DNA from: Micromonospora carbonacea
GTDB taxonomy: Bacteria > Actinomycetota > Actinomycetes > Mycobacteriales > Micromonosporaceae
NCBI RefSeq assembly: GCF_014205165.1
Contig: NZ_JACHMZ010000001.1
Coordinates: 6,678,501-6,742,500, forward strand
Reading direction: 5' to 3'
DNA: 64,000 bases
The notes beneath the pieces were generated by a model. It was not told the DNA's origin. It did no database searches and saw only the letters and a list, made by a program, of their open reading frames with translations. Both the position numbers and the translations under genes were made by a program. Below, piece after piece: positions 1 to 7,664 of the stretch (position 1 is the first letter of the stretch; every line of letters starts with the position of its first letter).

Positions 1-95
1 GGAGGTTGCGGAATCGAGCGGACGTTATCCGAGGTAGATCGTTCGCGCCAGCGGCGGCACGGGTTGTTCACCGCTTCGACCACGGCCCGTACCGA

Positions 96-133
96 CAGTG
101 AGGGCGGGATGGTCGCCCATCCCGCCCTCGCTG
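96..133. terminator. Strong hairpin, probable intrinsic terminator
   Basis: A 13 bp perfect stem (GAGGGCGGGATGG with its complement) around the loop TCGC extends to 17 bp if one G-U pair is allowed. No T-run follows. It probably ends transcription from a gene left of the window, or in both directions. Confidence 0.6.
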
Positions 134-486
134 CGGTGCGTTATGTGAACGGCCCTCATGGGCCGATGGAGGATGTGGCCCGCCGGCCGTTCCACCTCGG
201 CCGACCCGCTCCGACCTGCGTCGGAGGGTGCGCGCCGCACGTTATCGGCCGCTGGGCGACGCCGCCACCCCCCGCGCCGACGATGCCCGGACCATACGTT
301 CGGTCACCTTCAGGGATTGTCGGGATTCGCCGCTTGTGGGGCGGGCCCGCAACCAGGCGCGTCCCCCGAACGGCGACCACTAATGGCCTCCCGACGACAG
401 GTCACGGGACTTTCGGGCGGTCACGCTACGGGACCGCCGTCGACACCGTGCGTCACGGTCGGGTGCGGCCCGGGGATCGCCTCCCG
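134..486. other. Intergenic stretch without a supported gene
   Basis: About 350 bases lie between the hairpin at 96-133 and the stop codon of mqnC. The open frames here lack ribosome binding sites and resemble no family I recognise. Short palindromes such as TCCGAC-CTGC-GTCGGA are present but unremarkable. Confidence 0.5.
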
Positions 487-1671
487 TCAGCGGGCGTCGA
501 CCAGCGGCAGGGTCTTCCCGACCCCGCCGCCCGGCAGCGCGATCGAGGAGAAGTGCGAGACCACCCGGTCGTCGGTCGGGTCGTCGGCCGGGGTGTGGTG
601 CACCGCGAGCCGGCGGTAGAGGGTGTCCCGCTGGGCGGGGATGCGGTCCGCCGACCGGATCATGCCGATCAGCTCGTGCAGGTTGGACCGGTGCCGCGCG
701 CCCGCCGAGGAGATCACGTTCTCCTCCAGCATGATCGAGCCGAGGTCGTCCACGCCCATGTGCAGGGCGAGCTGGCCGACGTCCTTGCCGGTGGTCAGCC
801 AGGACGCCTGAAGGTGCGGCACCGTCTCGAAGAAGAGCCGGGAGACCGCGACCAGGCGCAGGTATTCCAGCGTCGTCGCCTGGGTGCGCCCCTTGAGGTG
901 GTTGTTCTCCGGCTGGTACGTCCACGGGATGAACGCCCGGAAGCCCCTGGTGCGGTCCTGCACGTCGCGGATCATCCGCAGGTGCTCGATCCGCTCGGCG
1001 GCCGTCTCGCCGGTGCCCATCATCATCGTGGCGGTCGACTCCAGGCCCTGCCGGTGGGCCAGCTCCATGACCTCCAGCCAGCGCGCGCCGGACTCCTTGA
1101 GCGGGGCGATCGCCCTACGCGGCCGGTCCGGCAGCATCTCCGCGCCGGCCCCGGCGATCGAGTCGAGCCCGGCCGCCTTGATCCGCGCGATCGCCTCGTC
1201 GAGGCTCACGCCGGAGACCTTGGCCATGTGCAGGATCTCGCTCGGCCCGATGGAGTGGATGGCGAGCTGCGGGTACGCCTGCTTGACCGAGGAGAACAGC
1301 TCCTCGTAGTACTCCACGCCGTAGTCGGGGTGGTGGCCGCCCTGGAGCATGACCTGGGTCGCGCCCAGCTCGACCGCCTCGCCGCAGCGGCGCAGGATCT
1401 CCTCGGTCGGGTGGGTCCACCCCTCCTTGTGCTTGGGCGCACGGTAGAAGGCGCAGAACTTGCACGCCGTCACGCAGACGTTCGTGTAGTTGATGTTGCG
1501 GTCGATCAGGTAGGTGACGATGTTGTCGGGGTAGCGCCGCCGACGCACCGCGTCGGCCGCCTCACCGAGGGCGTGGAAGGGCGCCTCGGTGTAGAGCAGC
1601 AGGGCCTCCTCGGGCGTGATCCGCCCGCCGTCCGCGCCGCGTTGCAGGATGTCGTCGATCTCCCGGCTCAC
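487..1671 (-). CDS. mqnC: Cyclic dehypoxanthine futalosine synthase MqnC (radical SAM)
   Basis: MqnC catalyses the radical cyclisation of dehypoxanthine futalosine in the futalosine route to menaquinone, in the cytoplasm. The 394-residue protein carries the radical SAM cluster motif CxxxCxxC at C66, C70 and C73 (CVTACKFC), and the family context RNINYTNVC before it. The chosen start is GTG at 1671, seven bases after GGAGG; an in-frame GTG six bases upstream sits too close to that ribosome binding site, and an upstream extension to 1797 is Arg-rich and unlike the family. An imperfect 39 bp palindrome lies about 120 bases upstream. The other futalosine genes in the window are mqnA, mqnE, mqnP and the ubiX/ubiD homologues. 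Confidence 0.93.
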   Translation of the reverse strand: MSREIDDILQRGADGGRITPEEALLLYTEAPFHALGEAADAVRRRRYPDNIVTYLIDRNINYTNVCVTACKFCAFYRAPKHKEGWTHPTEEILRRCGEAVELGATQVMLQGGHHPDYGVEYYEELFSSVKQAYPQLAIHSIGPSEILHMAKVSGVSLDEAIARIKAAGLDSIAGAGAEMLPDRPRRAIAPLKESGARWLEVMELAHRQGLESTATMMMGTGETAAERIEHLRMIRDVQDRTRGFRAFIPWTYQPENNHLKGRTQATTLEYLRLVAVSRLFFETVPHLQASWLTTGKDVGQLALHMGVDDLGSIMLEENVISSAGARHRSNLHELIGMIRSADRIPAQRDTLYRRLAVHHTPADDPTDDRVVSHFSSIALPGGGVGKTLPLVDAR

Positions 1672-1789
1672 CGTCACGCCTCCGAGCGTACGCCGGACAG
1701 CCGTCCAGGGCCGCAGGGGAGCGCGCCGCCGTGACGCGTTCCGCACCCCGCCGCCCCGCCGCTGGCGCTGTCGCCGACCCACGCCGATG

Positions 1790-1828
1790 TTGGACAATTC
1801 CTGTCAGCTCCCGACAGCAACTGTCCAA
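1790..1828. promoter_or_regulatory. 39 bp imperfect palindrome upstream of mqnC
   Basis: The left arm TTGGACAATTCCTGTC and right arm GACAGCAACTGTCCAA match at 14 of 16 positions around a 7-base spacer. It lies between the 3' end of the DUF397 gene (1880) and mqnC (start 1671). It could be an operator or promoter for mqnC, or a readthrough terminator for the upstream pair; the lack of a T-run makes an operator somewhat likelier. Confidence 0.55.
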
Positions 1829-1879
1829 GTTCCGGGGGGTTCCGCCACCGGCGCGGCGGCCGGGGCCGTCGCCCGCCGG

Positions 1880-2074
1880 TCAGGCCCGGCCCGGCAGGCC
1901 GGCTACGAAGGCGGTCCAGGCCCGCCGGTCGAAGGCCAGCACCGGCCCGGCCGGGTCCTTCGAGTCGCGTACGCCCACCGCCCGCGCCGTCTCCGCCACC
2001 TCCACGCAGTTGGCGTTGGATCCGCTGCGGGTCGACTTGCGCCAGGTCGCGCCGGACAGCTCGGGGGTGGTCAT
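1880..2074 (-). CDS. DUF397 domain protein
   Basis: This 64-residue protein is a single DUF397 domain, seen in the WRKSTRSGSNANCVEVA core and the VRDSKDP motif typical of the family. DUF397 proteins are small actinobacterial proteins, usually encoded beside an XRE regulator and thought to modulate it. The start ATG at 2074 lies seven bases after the stop of the XRE gene, so the two are co-transcribed. The biochemical role is not established for most members. Confidence 0.9.
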   Translation of the reverse strand: MTTPELSGATWRKSTRSGSNANCVEVAETARAVGVRDSKDPAGPVLAFDRRAWTAFVAGLPGRA

Positions 2075-2081
2075 CCTCGGC

Positions 2082-2930
2082 TCACTCTCGCTCGTGCTCC
2101 GCCGCGTAACGCGCGACGAGCGCCACCGAATCGACGGGGCTCAACGCCGCCTCGGCCAGCCTATCCGCCTCCCGCCGGAAGTGCGCCACCTGCGCGGCCT
2201 CCTCCAGGAACAACCCGGTCAGCTTGTGGTCGAGATAGACCACCGACCGGTTGCGCGGGAAGTCGAAGAGCGCGAACGAGCCGTCCAGGCCGGTGTGCGC
2301 GCCAGCCGCCAGCGGCACCACCCGCAGCGTCACCGTCGGCCGCTCGGCCGCCTCGACCAGGTGCCGGAGCTGCCGGGCCATCACCCGGGGGCCGCCGAGC
2401 GCCCGGCGCAACACCGCCTCGTCGAGCAACGCGTGGAGCGCGGGCGGGTTGGGGCGGCTCAGGATCGCCTGCCGGCCCAGCCGGGCCGCCACCCGCCCCT
2501 GCGCGTCTGCGGGCGGCACCCCGCAGCCGACCATCACGGCGTGGGCGTAGTCCGGGGTCTGCAACAGACCTGGCACCAGCAGCGGCTCCCAGTTCACGAT
2601 GCCGACCGCCTCGGCCTCCAGCCGGATCAGCGTGCGCGACTCGTCGGACAGCCCGCCGATCGCCTCCCACCAGCCGGTCTCGGCCGACCGCTCGGCCATG
2701 GCGAGCAGCCGCTTGCGCTCCTCCCCGGTGATGCCGTAGATCACCAGCAGCGAGGCGACGTCGGCGGCCTGGATGCCCTGGATGCCGGTCTCCATCCGGG
2801 ACAGCTTGGACGCCTGCCAGTCCAGCCGGGTCGCCACCTGCCGCAGCGGCAACCCGCGCGCCTTCCGCAGTTCGCGCAGCTCGCCGCCGAGCCCACGCCC
2901 GACGACCGTCGGCAGATTCGCCTTGGCCAT
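2082..2930 (-). CDS. XRE-family regulator with C-terminal DUF5753
   Basis: The 282-residue protein has an N-terminal helix-turn-helix at about residues 15-70 (ELRELRKARGLPLRQVATRL) followed by the DUF5753 region typical of WhiJ-like actinomycete regulators (LLVPGLLQTPDYAHA). The start ATG at 2930 follows GGAGGGG at five bases. It heads an operon with the DUF397 gene and is divergent from the small gene at 3068. By analogy with WhiJ-type pairs it probably binds DNA in the divergent region and controls development or secondary metabolism; its target is not known. Confidence 0.9.
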   Translation of the reverse strand: MAKANLPTVVGRGLGGELRELRKARGLPLRQVATRLDWQASKLSRMETGIQGIQAADVASLLVIYGITGEERKRLLAMAERSAETGWWEAIGGLSDESRTLIRLEAEAVGIVNWEPLLVPGLLQTPDYAHAVMVGCGVPPADAQGRVAARLGRQAILSRPNPPALHALLDEAVLRRALGGPRVMARQLRHLVEAAERPTVTLRVVPLAAGAHTGLDGSFALFDFPRNRSVVYLDHKLTGLFLEEAAQVAHFRREADRLAEAALSPVDSVALVARYAAEHERE

Positions 2931-2991
2931 GCCGTCCCCTCCACCACCCCGCCGGCCGTCACTCTGACGACACGCGCCGTGGCATTGAGTA

Positions 2992-3035
2992 TTGACTCCA
3001 GGCAGCTAGAAAGCAACTATGGCAAGCAACGTTGC
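2992..3035 (+). promoter_or_regulatory. Promoter with palindromic operator for the gene at 3068
   Basis: A TTGACT -35 box (2992-2997) is followed after 17 bases by AACTAT (3015-3020). The perfect 10 bp palindrome GCAACGTTGC (3026-3035) covers the expected transcription start. AAGCAAC occurs twice, at 3011 and 3024. These sites are good candidates for the divergently encoded XRE regulator. Confidence 0.5.
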
Positions 3036-3067
3036 CAACCTCCGTCGCCACGAATTGAGGAGTTGCG

Positions 3068-3430
3068 ATGCGGACCATTCAGCCCACCTGGCTGCGGCCG
3101 TACGATCCGGCGGACTCGCCCGGCCCCATCCCGTCCGTTGTCGAACGCTTCCGCCGCCGGCGGCGGGACGAGCCGGAGCCACCCACCGAGGCGGAGCGGG
3201 AAGCCGCCCGCTACACGGTGGTGCTGGTGCCGCCCGACGCAGCCGAGGCGCTCGGCGACGACCGGGGCGAGGTCGGCCTGCACCTGTTCTGCGACGACGA
3301 CTGGGATCACCAGCCGGCACACCTGGACGACGCGGCCAAGATGATCGGGGATGCCTGCGGCGAGCCGGTCGTCCTCACGGAGCACCACTCCGACCTCACC
3401 TACTGGACCGCACACCTACGCGAGCGCTGA
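3068..3430 (+). CDS. Hypothetical protein, partner of XRE/DUF397 locus
   Basis: I do not recognise a family for this 120-residue protein. It starts at ATG 3068 after GAGGAG at five bases. The first half is rich in Pro, Arg and Glu (a basic RRRRR run near residue 28, then an acidic linker). The second half is a compact acidic region (GLHLFCDDDWDHQPAHLDDA) ending in aromatic residues. It is cytoplasmic by appearance, with no signal peptide or membrane segment. Divergence from the XRE/DUF397 pair and the palindromic promoter suggest that it is the regulated third member of the locus. Confidence 0.75.
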   Translation: MRTIQPTWLRPYDPADSPGPIPSVVERFRRRRRDEPEPPTEAEREAARYTVVLVPPDAAEALGDDRGEVGLHLFCDDDWDHQPAHLDDAAKMIGDACGEPVVLTEHHSDLTYWTAHLRER

Positions 3431-3467
3431 AGCCCGCGCCGCACCTCGCACCCTCGACAGATAGGAG

Positions 3468-3513
3468 ATCTTGGAAGAAAGAGGCCCCTCCAGGGGCCGG
3501 AATCTTCCAAGAT
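3468..3513. terminator. Nested hairpin, bidirectional terminator
   Basis: An 11 bp outer stem (ATCTTGGAAGA with TCTTCCAAGAT) encloses a symmetric 4x4 internal loop and a 6 bp inner stem GGCCCC-TCCA-GGGGCC. It sits between two convergent genes that end at 3430 and 3558, so it probably terminates both. Confidence 0.7.
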
Positions 3514-3557
3514 TCGACCGGTCCAGGCTCGCGCCCGCCCCGGTGCCGGGTGGCGCG

Positions 3558-4199
3558 TCAGCGGAGGGTGAGGTCGGTGGCGGGGAAGTCGTACCAGGAC
3601 AGGTCGAGCGACGAGCCGGCCTGCGGCGCGACCGGGAACACGGCCCAACTGGCCAGGTCGCGGCCGGGCGCGAGTTCGATCGACTCGCCGGGGCGAGTGG
3701 AGCAGTAGGTGCTCTCCGGGCGCACGGTCCGGCCGTCGGCCAGGGTGAGCAGCACCAGCTCGCGGTCCTCGGCGACGGGCGAGCACTCCAGCGCCCAGGG
3801 GGCCGTCGCCGAACCGTTGCGGTAGCGGACGTTCAGCCGCAGCTTGCTCCCGGTCACCTCGGCGCTGACCAGGGTGACCGTCATCGACGCCTGGTCGTAG
3901 AAGGTCCGGTCGAGCCGGTACGTCCGCGATCCCCCGCCTGAGGAGCCGGAGGAAGAGGAATCGGACGAACCCGTGGGAGTGCCGGACGACGGACGTGCCG
4001 GCTGGTCGGCCGGGTCGGCTCCCCCGCTGGCCTCGGGGCCGCCCGTCTGCCGGCCCGCGTCCACGGTGCTGCCGGCGTCCACGATGCGGTCCGTCGTCGC
4101 GCCGTCGCCCCGGGTGGCCAGGTAGGTGCCGCCGACCGCTCCGACGACCGCCACACAGGCCAGTACGACGACCAACGTGCCGACGTGCCTCTTCTCCAT
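3558..4199 (-). CDS. Membrane-anchored extracytoplasmic protein, unknown function
   Basis: The 213-residue protein has one N-terminal membrane segment (VGTLVVVLACVAVVGAVGG, about residues 5-25), then a Ser/Gly/Pro-rich linker to about residue 92. The C-terminal domain is beta-rich and resembles the DUF4352 / Telomeric-repeat-like immunoglobulin folds of secreted actinobacterial lipoproteins (MTVTLVSAEVTGSKLRLNVR). Two cysteines there may form a disulfide. I chose the second of two adjacent ATGs because it has the better five-base spacing from GGGAG. The family assignment is tentative and no substrate can be inferred. Confidence 0.7.
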   Translation of the reverse strand: MEKRHVGTLVVVLACVAVVGAVGGTYLATRGDGATTDRIVDAGSTVDAGRQTGGPEASGGADPADQPARPSSGTPTGSSDSSSSGSSGGGSRTYRLDRTFYDQASMTVTLVSAEVTGSKLRLNVRYRNGSATAPWALECSPVAEDRELVLLTLADGRTVRPESTYCSTRPGESIELAPGRDLASWAVFPVAPQAGSSLDLSWYDFPATDLTLR

Positions 4200-4290
4200 C
4201 ATCGCTCCCAGTCCGACCGGCGCTGCTGGCGTGACCGTAACAAAGCCTGGCCAGCCGCCGTCGGGGCCGACTTCACCGCTGCGGCCGACC

Positions 4291-4995
4291 TCACCGGCGC
4301 GCCCGCATGTTCAGCGCCACCCCGGCGGTACGCGCCAGCGCCGCCATCCGTCGGGGTCGGGAGACGACAGTCGCGCGGGTACGCAGGCAGTCCAGCACCA
4401 CGTCGGCGGCCTGGTCGACCGAGAGCATCATCGGCTTGACCCGCGCCTTGGCCATCTTGGTGTCCACGAAACCGAACCGGACGACGCTGACCCGCACCCC
4501 GTGTGGCCGCAGGGCCCCGCCCAGCCCCAGCAGGTACGACGACAGCCCGGCCTTGCCCGCGGCGTAGCCCGGGGCCTCGGCCGAGGGTGCCACGTCGGCG
4601 AGGCTCGACAGGCCGACCACGTGCCCCGCCCCGGCGCGGGCCATGACCGGCACCACCACCTCCACGGTGCGCGCGGCGCCGACGAGGTTGACCTCCAGCG
4701 CCCTGGTCTGCGCGGCCAGGTCGTCCACGGCGAAGAAGTCACCGACCCCGGCGGCGTAGATGCAGACCTCGACCCCGCCGAGGGTGTCCAGCGCCCCGGC
4801 GAGCACCTCGCGGTAGCCGGGATCGGTGACGTCGGCGAGGCGGTGGTCGTAGCCGCTGCCCGTCAACGGGCTGCTGCTGCGCGACAGGCCCGCCACCGTC
4901 CAGCCGTCGGCCAGCAGCCGGCGGGTGACCGCCAGCCCGATGCCGTCGCTGTTGCCGACCACGATGGCCCGTCGCCTGTCCACAGCGCCCTTCAT
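4291..4995 (-). CDS. Short-chain dehydrogenase/reductase
   Basis: The 234-residue protein is a classical SDR fold. The nucleotide motif reads GNSDGIG (Asn in place of the usual Thr), the AAG motif is present in YAAGVG, the catalytic serine lies in LSSLAD and the YxxxK pair in YAAGK. It is expected to be a cytoplasmic NAD(P)H-dependent oxidoreductase; the substrate cannot be read from the sequence. The start ATG at 4995 has no clear ribosome binding site. It lies just downstream of paaE on the same strand, but with a 53-base gap, so membership of the paa operon is only possible. Confidence 0.85.
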   Translation of the reverse strand: MKGAVDRRRAIVVGNSDGIGLAVTRRLLADGWTVAGLSRSSSPLTGSGYDHRLADVTDPGYREVLAGALDTLGGVEVCIYAAGVGDFFAVDDLAAQTRALEVNLVGAARTVEVVVPVMARAGAGHVVGLSSLADVAPSAEAPGYAAGKAGLSSYLLGLGGALRPHGVRVSVVRFGFVDTKMAKARVKPMMLSVDQAADVVLDCLRTRATVVSRPRRMAALARTAGVALNMRARR

Positions 4996-5048
4996 ACCAG
5001 CACGGCGGCCGCGCCCCGCCGTCGTGTCCAGCGACCCCCGCCTGCCGG

Positions 5049-6167
5049 CTACGCGTCGTAGTCGACGGTGAGGGTGTCGGTGGTGGGGGTGGACTGGCAG
5101 GTCAGCACGTACCCGGCGGCGACCTCGTCCGGCTCCAGGGCGTAGTTGCGGGCCATCGTCACCGCGCCGGAGACCACCTTCGCCCGGCAGGTCGAGCAGA
5201 CCCCGCCCTTGCACGCGTACGGCAGCTCGCCGCGCACCCGCAGCGCCGCGTCGAGGACCCGTTCCTCACGGCCCATCGGGAAGGTCGACGCCCGGCCGTC
5301 CAGCACGATCGTCACCTCGGCGTCCCCGGTCGGCCCGGCGGGGCGGCGCTGCGTCGGCGCGGGCGTCTCGGCGACGTGGAACAGCTCCGCGTGCACCGCC
5401 GACTCCGGCAGGCCCCGCGCGGCGAGCACCGCCTTCGCGTCAACCACCATGCCGTACGGGCCGCAGAGGAACCACTCCTCGATCGCGTCGCCCGGCACGA
5501 TCGTGTCCAGCAGGCGGCCCAGCCGGTCGGCGTCGATCCGCCCCGACAGCAGCGGCGACTCGCCGGGCTCCCGGGACAGCACGTGCACCAGGTGCAGCCG
5601 CGTCGGGTGGCGGTCCTTCAGGTCGGCCAGCTCCTCGGCGAACATCACCGAGTTGGCCGTGCGGTTGCCGTACACCAGGGTGAAGGTGCTGGCCGGCTCG
5701 ACGGCCAGGGCCGTGGCGACCAGCGCGAGCACCGGGGTGATGCCGGAGCCGGCGGCGACCGCGCCGTAGCGGCGGGCCCGGCCCGGGTCGAATGCCGTGG
5801 TGAAGTGCCCGAGCGGCGGCAGCACCTCGACGGTGTCGCCGTGCCGCAGCACCGAGCAGGCGTAGGCCGAGAACGCGCCGCCGGGGACCTCCCGCACCCC
5901 GATCCGCAGCCGGCCGTGCCGGGCCAGCTCGTCGGGCGTCGAGCAGATCGAGTACGACCGCCGCACGTCCGCGTCCGCGCCGGTGGAGCCGGCGGGGAGC
6001 CGCACGGTGAGGTGCTGGCCGGCGGTGAACGTGAAGAGCGTCCGCAGCTCCTCCGGCACGGCGAAGGTGATCGCCACGGCGTCGGCGGTGAGCCGGTCGA
6101 CGGCGGCGACGGGCAGCGGGTGGAAGGCCGGCCGGCGACGGGCCGGGCGGGTGATCGTGACAGTCAC
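5049..6167 (-). CDS. paaE: Phenylacetyl-CoA epoxidase reductase subunit PaaE
   Basis: PaaE passes electrons from NADPH to the di-iron oxygenase core of phenylacetyl-CoA epoxidase. The 372-residue protein has a ferredoxin-reductase FAD domain (RRSYSICS near residue 88), an NAD-binding domain (YGNRTANSV, FLCGPYGMV) and a C-terminal plant-type 2Fe-2S ferredoxin domain with CKGGVCSTC and a later Cys. The start GTG at 6167 overlaps the paaD stop by four bases (GTGA), marking translational coupling. It is the last gene of paaABCDE. Confidence 0.95.
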   Translation of the reverse strand: MTVTITRPARRRPAFHPLPVAAVDRLTADAVAITFAVPEELRTLFTFTAGQHLTVRLPAGSTGADADVRRSYSICSTPDELARHGRLRIGVREVPGGAFSAYACSVLRHGDTVEVLPPLGHFTTAFDPGRARRYGAVAAGSGITPVLALVATALAVEPASTFTLVYGNRTANSVMFAEELADLKDRHPTRLHLVHVLSREPGESPLLSGRIDADRLGRLLDTIVPGDAIEEWFLCGPYGMVVDAKAVLAARGLPESAVHAELFHVAETPAPTQRRPAGPTGDAEVTIVLDGRASTFPMGREERVLDAALRVRGELPYACKGGVCSTCRAKVVSGAVTMARNYALEPDEVAAGYVLTCQSTPTTDTLTVDYDA

Positions 6168-6655
6168 AGCGCCTTCAGGTGGTCGAAGGGTTCGCGGCAG
6201 GCGCGGCAGCGCCACAGGGCCTTGCAGGCGGTGGAGCCGAACCGGCTGACCTGCTCGGTCTCCGCCGAGCCGCAGAGCGGGCAGCGGACGGCGAGGGTCA
6301 GCGGCACGACCGTGCCGGCCCCGGCGGCCCCGCCCGGGGTCGCGGGCGGCGGGGCGATGCCGGCGGCGGCCAGCTTGGCGCGGCCCGCGTCGGAGATCCA
6401 GTCGGTGCTCCACGCCGGGCTGTAGACCGTGCGGACGTCGGCGTCGGGGTGCCCGGCGGCGGCCAGCGCCCGCCGGATGTCGGCCCGGATCACGTCCATC
6501 GCCGGGCAGCCGGTGTAGGTGGGGGTGATGGTCACGGTGACCCGGCCGGTGGCCGGGTCCTGGTCGACCGCCCGCAGGATGCCCAGCTCGTCGATGGTGA
6601 TCACCCGGATCTCCGGGTCCACCACCGCCGCCACGGCCGTCCTCGGGTCTACCAC
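6164..6655 (-). CDS. paaD: Phenylacetyl-CoA epoxidase assembly protein PaaD
   Basis: This 163-residue protein has an N-terminal MIP18/DUF59 domain (DPEIRVITIDELGILR, then TPTYTGCPAMDVI) and a C-terminal zinc-ribbon-like region with CPLCGS and CRAC. PaaD is needed for the epoxidase, probably in metal-cluster maturation. The start is taken as GTG at 6655, overlapping the end of paaC by seven bases; no ATG is available nearby. It is coupled to paaE by a GTGA overlap. Confidence 0.92.
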   Translation of the reverse strand: MVDPRTAVAAVVDPEIRVITIDELGILRAVDQDPATGRVTVTITPTYTGCPAMDVIRADIRRALAAAGHPDADVRTVYSPAWSTDWISDAGRAKLAAAGIAPPPATPGGAAGAGTVVPLTLAVRCPLCGSAETEQVSRFGSTACKALWRCRACREPFDHLKAL

Positions 6656-7374
6656 TGCGCCCCCGGGTGGGCGCGGTGCAGCACCTGCATCTCCGCCAGC
6701 AGGTACGACAGGTGCTCGGTGTGCACGCCGTCCCGCCCGCCGGCCGGGGCCCAGCCGTCCGCCGGCCGGGTCAGGGTCGCCTCGGCCAGCACCGGCCCGA
6801 CGTACGCGTCGAACTCGCCGCGCAGGGTGGCCGGGTCGACCGGCGCGCCCGGCCACGGCGCGAACAGCTCGTGCGCGTACGGCCAGACGTGGTCGACGGC
6901 GGCCTGCATGCGGCGGTGCGACTCGGCGGTGCCGTCGCCGAGCCGGCGCACCCACAGCGCGGCGTGGTCCCGGTGGTAGGCGGACTCCTTGCGCGCCTTC
7001 GCCCCGATCGCGGCGAGCCGCTCGTCGGCGCAGCCGGCCAGCGCGGCGTAGAGCGGGAGCTGGTAGGCGGACAGGAACAGCAGCTTCGCCATGGTCACCG
7101 CGAAGTCGCCGTTGGGCAGCTCGACCAGCAGGCAGTTGCGGAACTCCCGGTCGTCGCGCAGGTACGCCAGCGCGTCCTCGTCGCGGCCCGCCCCCTCCAG
7201 CTCACCCGCGTAGGTGAGCAGGAGTCGGGCCGCCCCGAGCTGGTCGAGGGCGATGTTGGCCAGCGCGACGTCCTCCTCCATCTCCGGGGCGCGGCTGGTC
7301 CACTCGCCGAGGCGCTGCGCGGCGACCAGCGCGTCGTCGCCGAGGGCGAGGGCGAAGTCGAAGGGCTGCCTCAC
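6649..7374 (-). CDS. paaC: Phenylacetyl-CoA epoxidase structural subunit PaaC
   Basis: PaaC is the ferritin-like partner of PaaA in the epoxidase. The 241-residue protein keeps the helical bundle signatures EEDVALANIALDQLGAAR and KESAYHRDH. The start GTG at 7374 overlaps the paaB stop by four bases (GTGA). It is part of the five-gene operon reading leftward from paaA. Confidence 0.95.
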   Translation of the reverse strand: MRQPFDFALALGDDALVAAQRLGEWTSRAPEMEEDVALANIALDQLGAARLLLTYAGELEGAGRDEDALAYLRDDREFRNCLLVELPNGDFAVTMAKLLFLSAYQLPLYAALAGCADERLAAIGAKARKESAYHRDHAALWVRRLGDGTAESHRRMQAAVDHVWPYAHELFAPWPGAPVDPATLRGEFDAYVGPVLAEATLTRPADGWAPAGGRDGVHTEHLSYLLAEMQVLHRAHPGAQW

Positions 7375-7664
7375 AGGTGGGCCACCCCGTCCGGCACCTC
7401 GTAGAAGGTGGGGTGGCGGTAGACCTTGTCGGCCGCCGGGTCGAAGAAGGCGTCCTTCTCGTCGGGGCTGGACGCGGTGATCGCGGCGGCCGGCACCACC
7501 CAGATCGACACCCCCTCCTGGCGGCGGGTGTAGAGGTCCCGGGCGTTGCGCAGGGCCAGCTCGGCGTCGGGGGCGTGCAGGCTGCCGACGTGGGTGTGCG
7601 CCAGGCCGCGCCGGGCCCGCACGAAGACCTCCCACAGCGGGTTCGGGCTGTCGGTCCCGCTCAT
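7371..7664 (-). CDS. paaB: Phenylacetyl-CoA epoxidase subunit PaaB
   Basis: The 97-residue protein matches PaaB, the small bridging subunit of the PaaABC complex, with the family signatures [20 protein letters not shown] and [12 protein letters not shown]. The start ATG at 7664 overlaps the paaA stop by four bases (ATGA). Length is typical of the family. Confidence 0.95.
   Translation of the reverse strand: MSGTDSPNPLWEVFVRARRGLAHTHVGSLHAPDAELALRNARDLYTRRQEGVSIWVVPAAAITASSPDEKDAFFDPAADKVYRHPTFYEVPDGVAHL

Noticed and set aside
25..240. A 71-residue minus-strand open frame at the left edge
   Set aside because: No ribosome binding site and no family resemblance; it spans the strong hairpin at 96-133.
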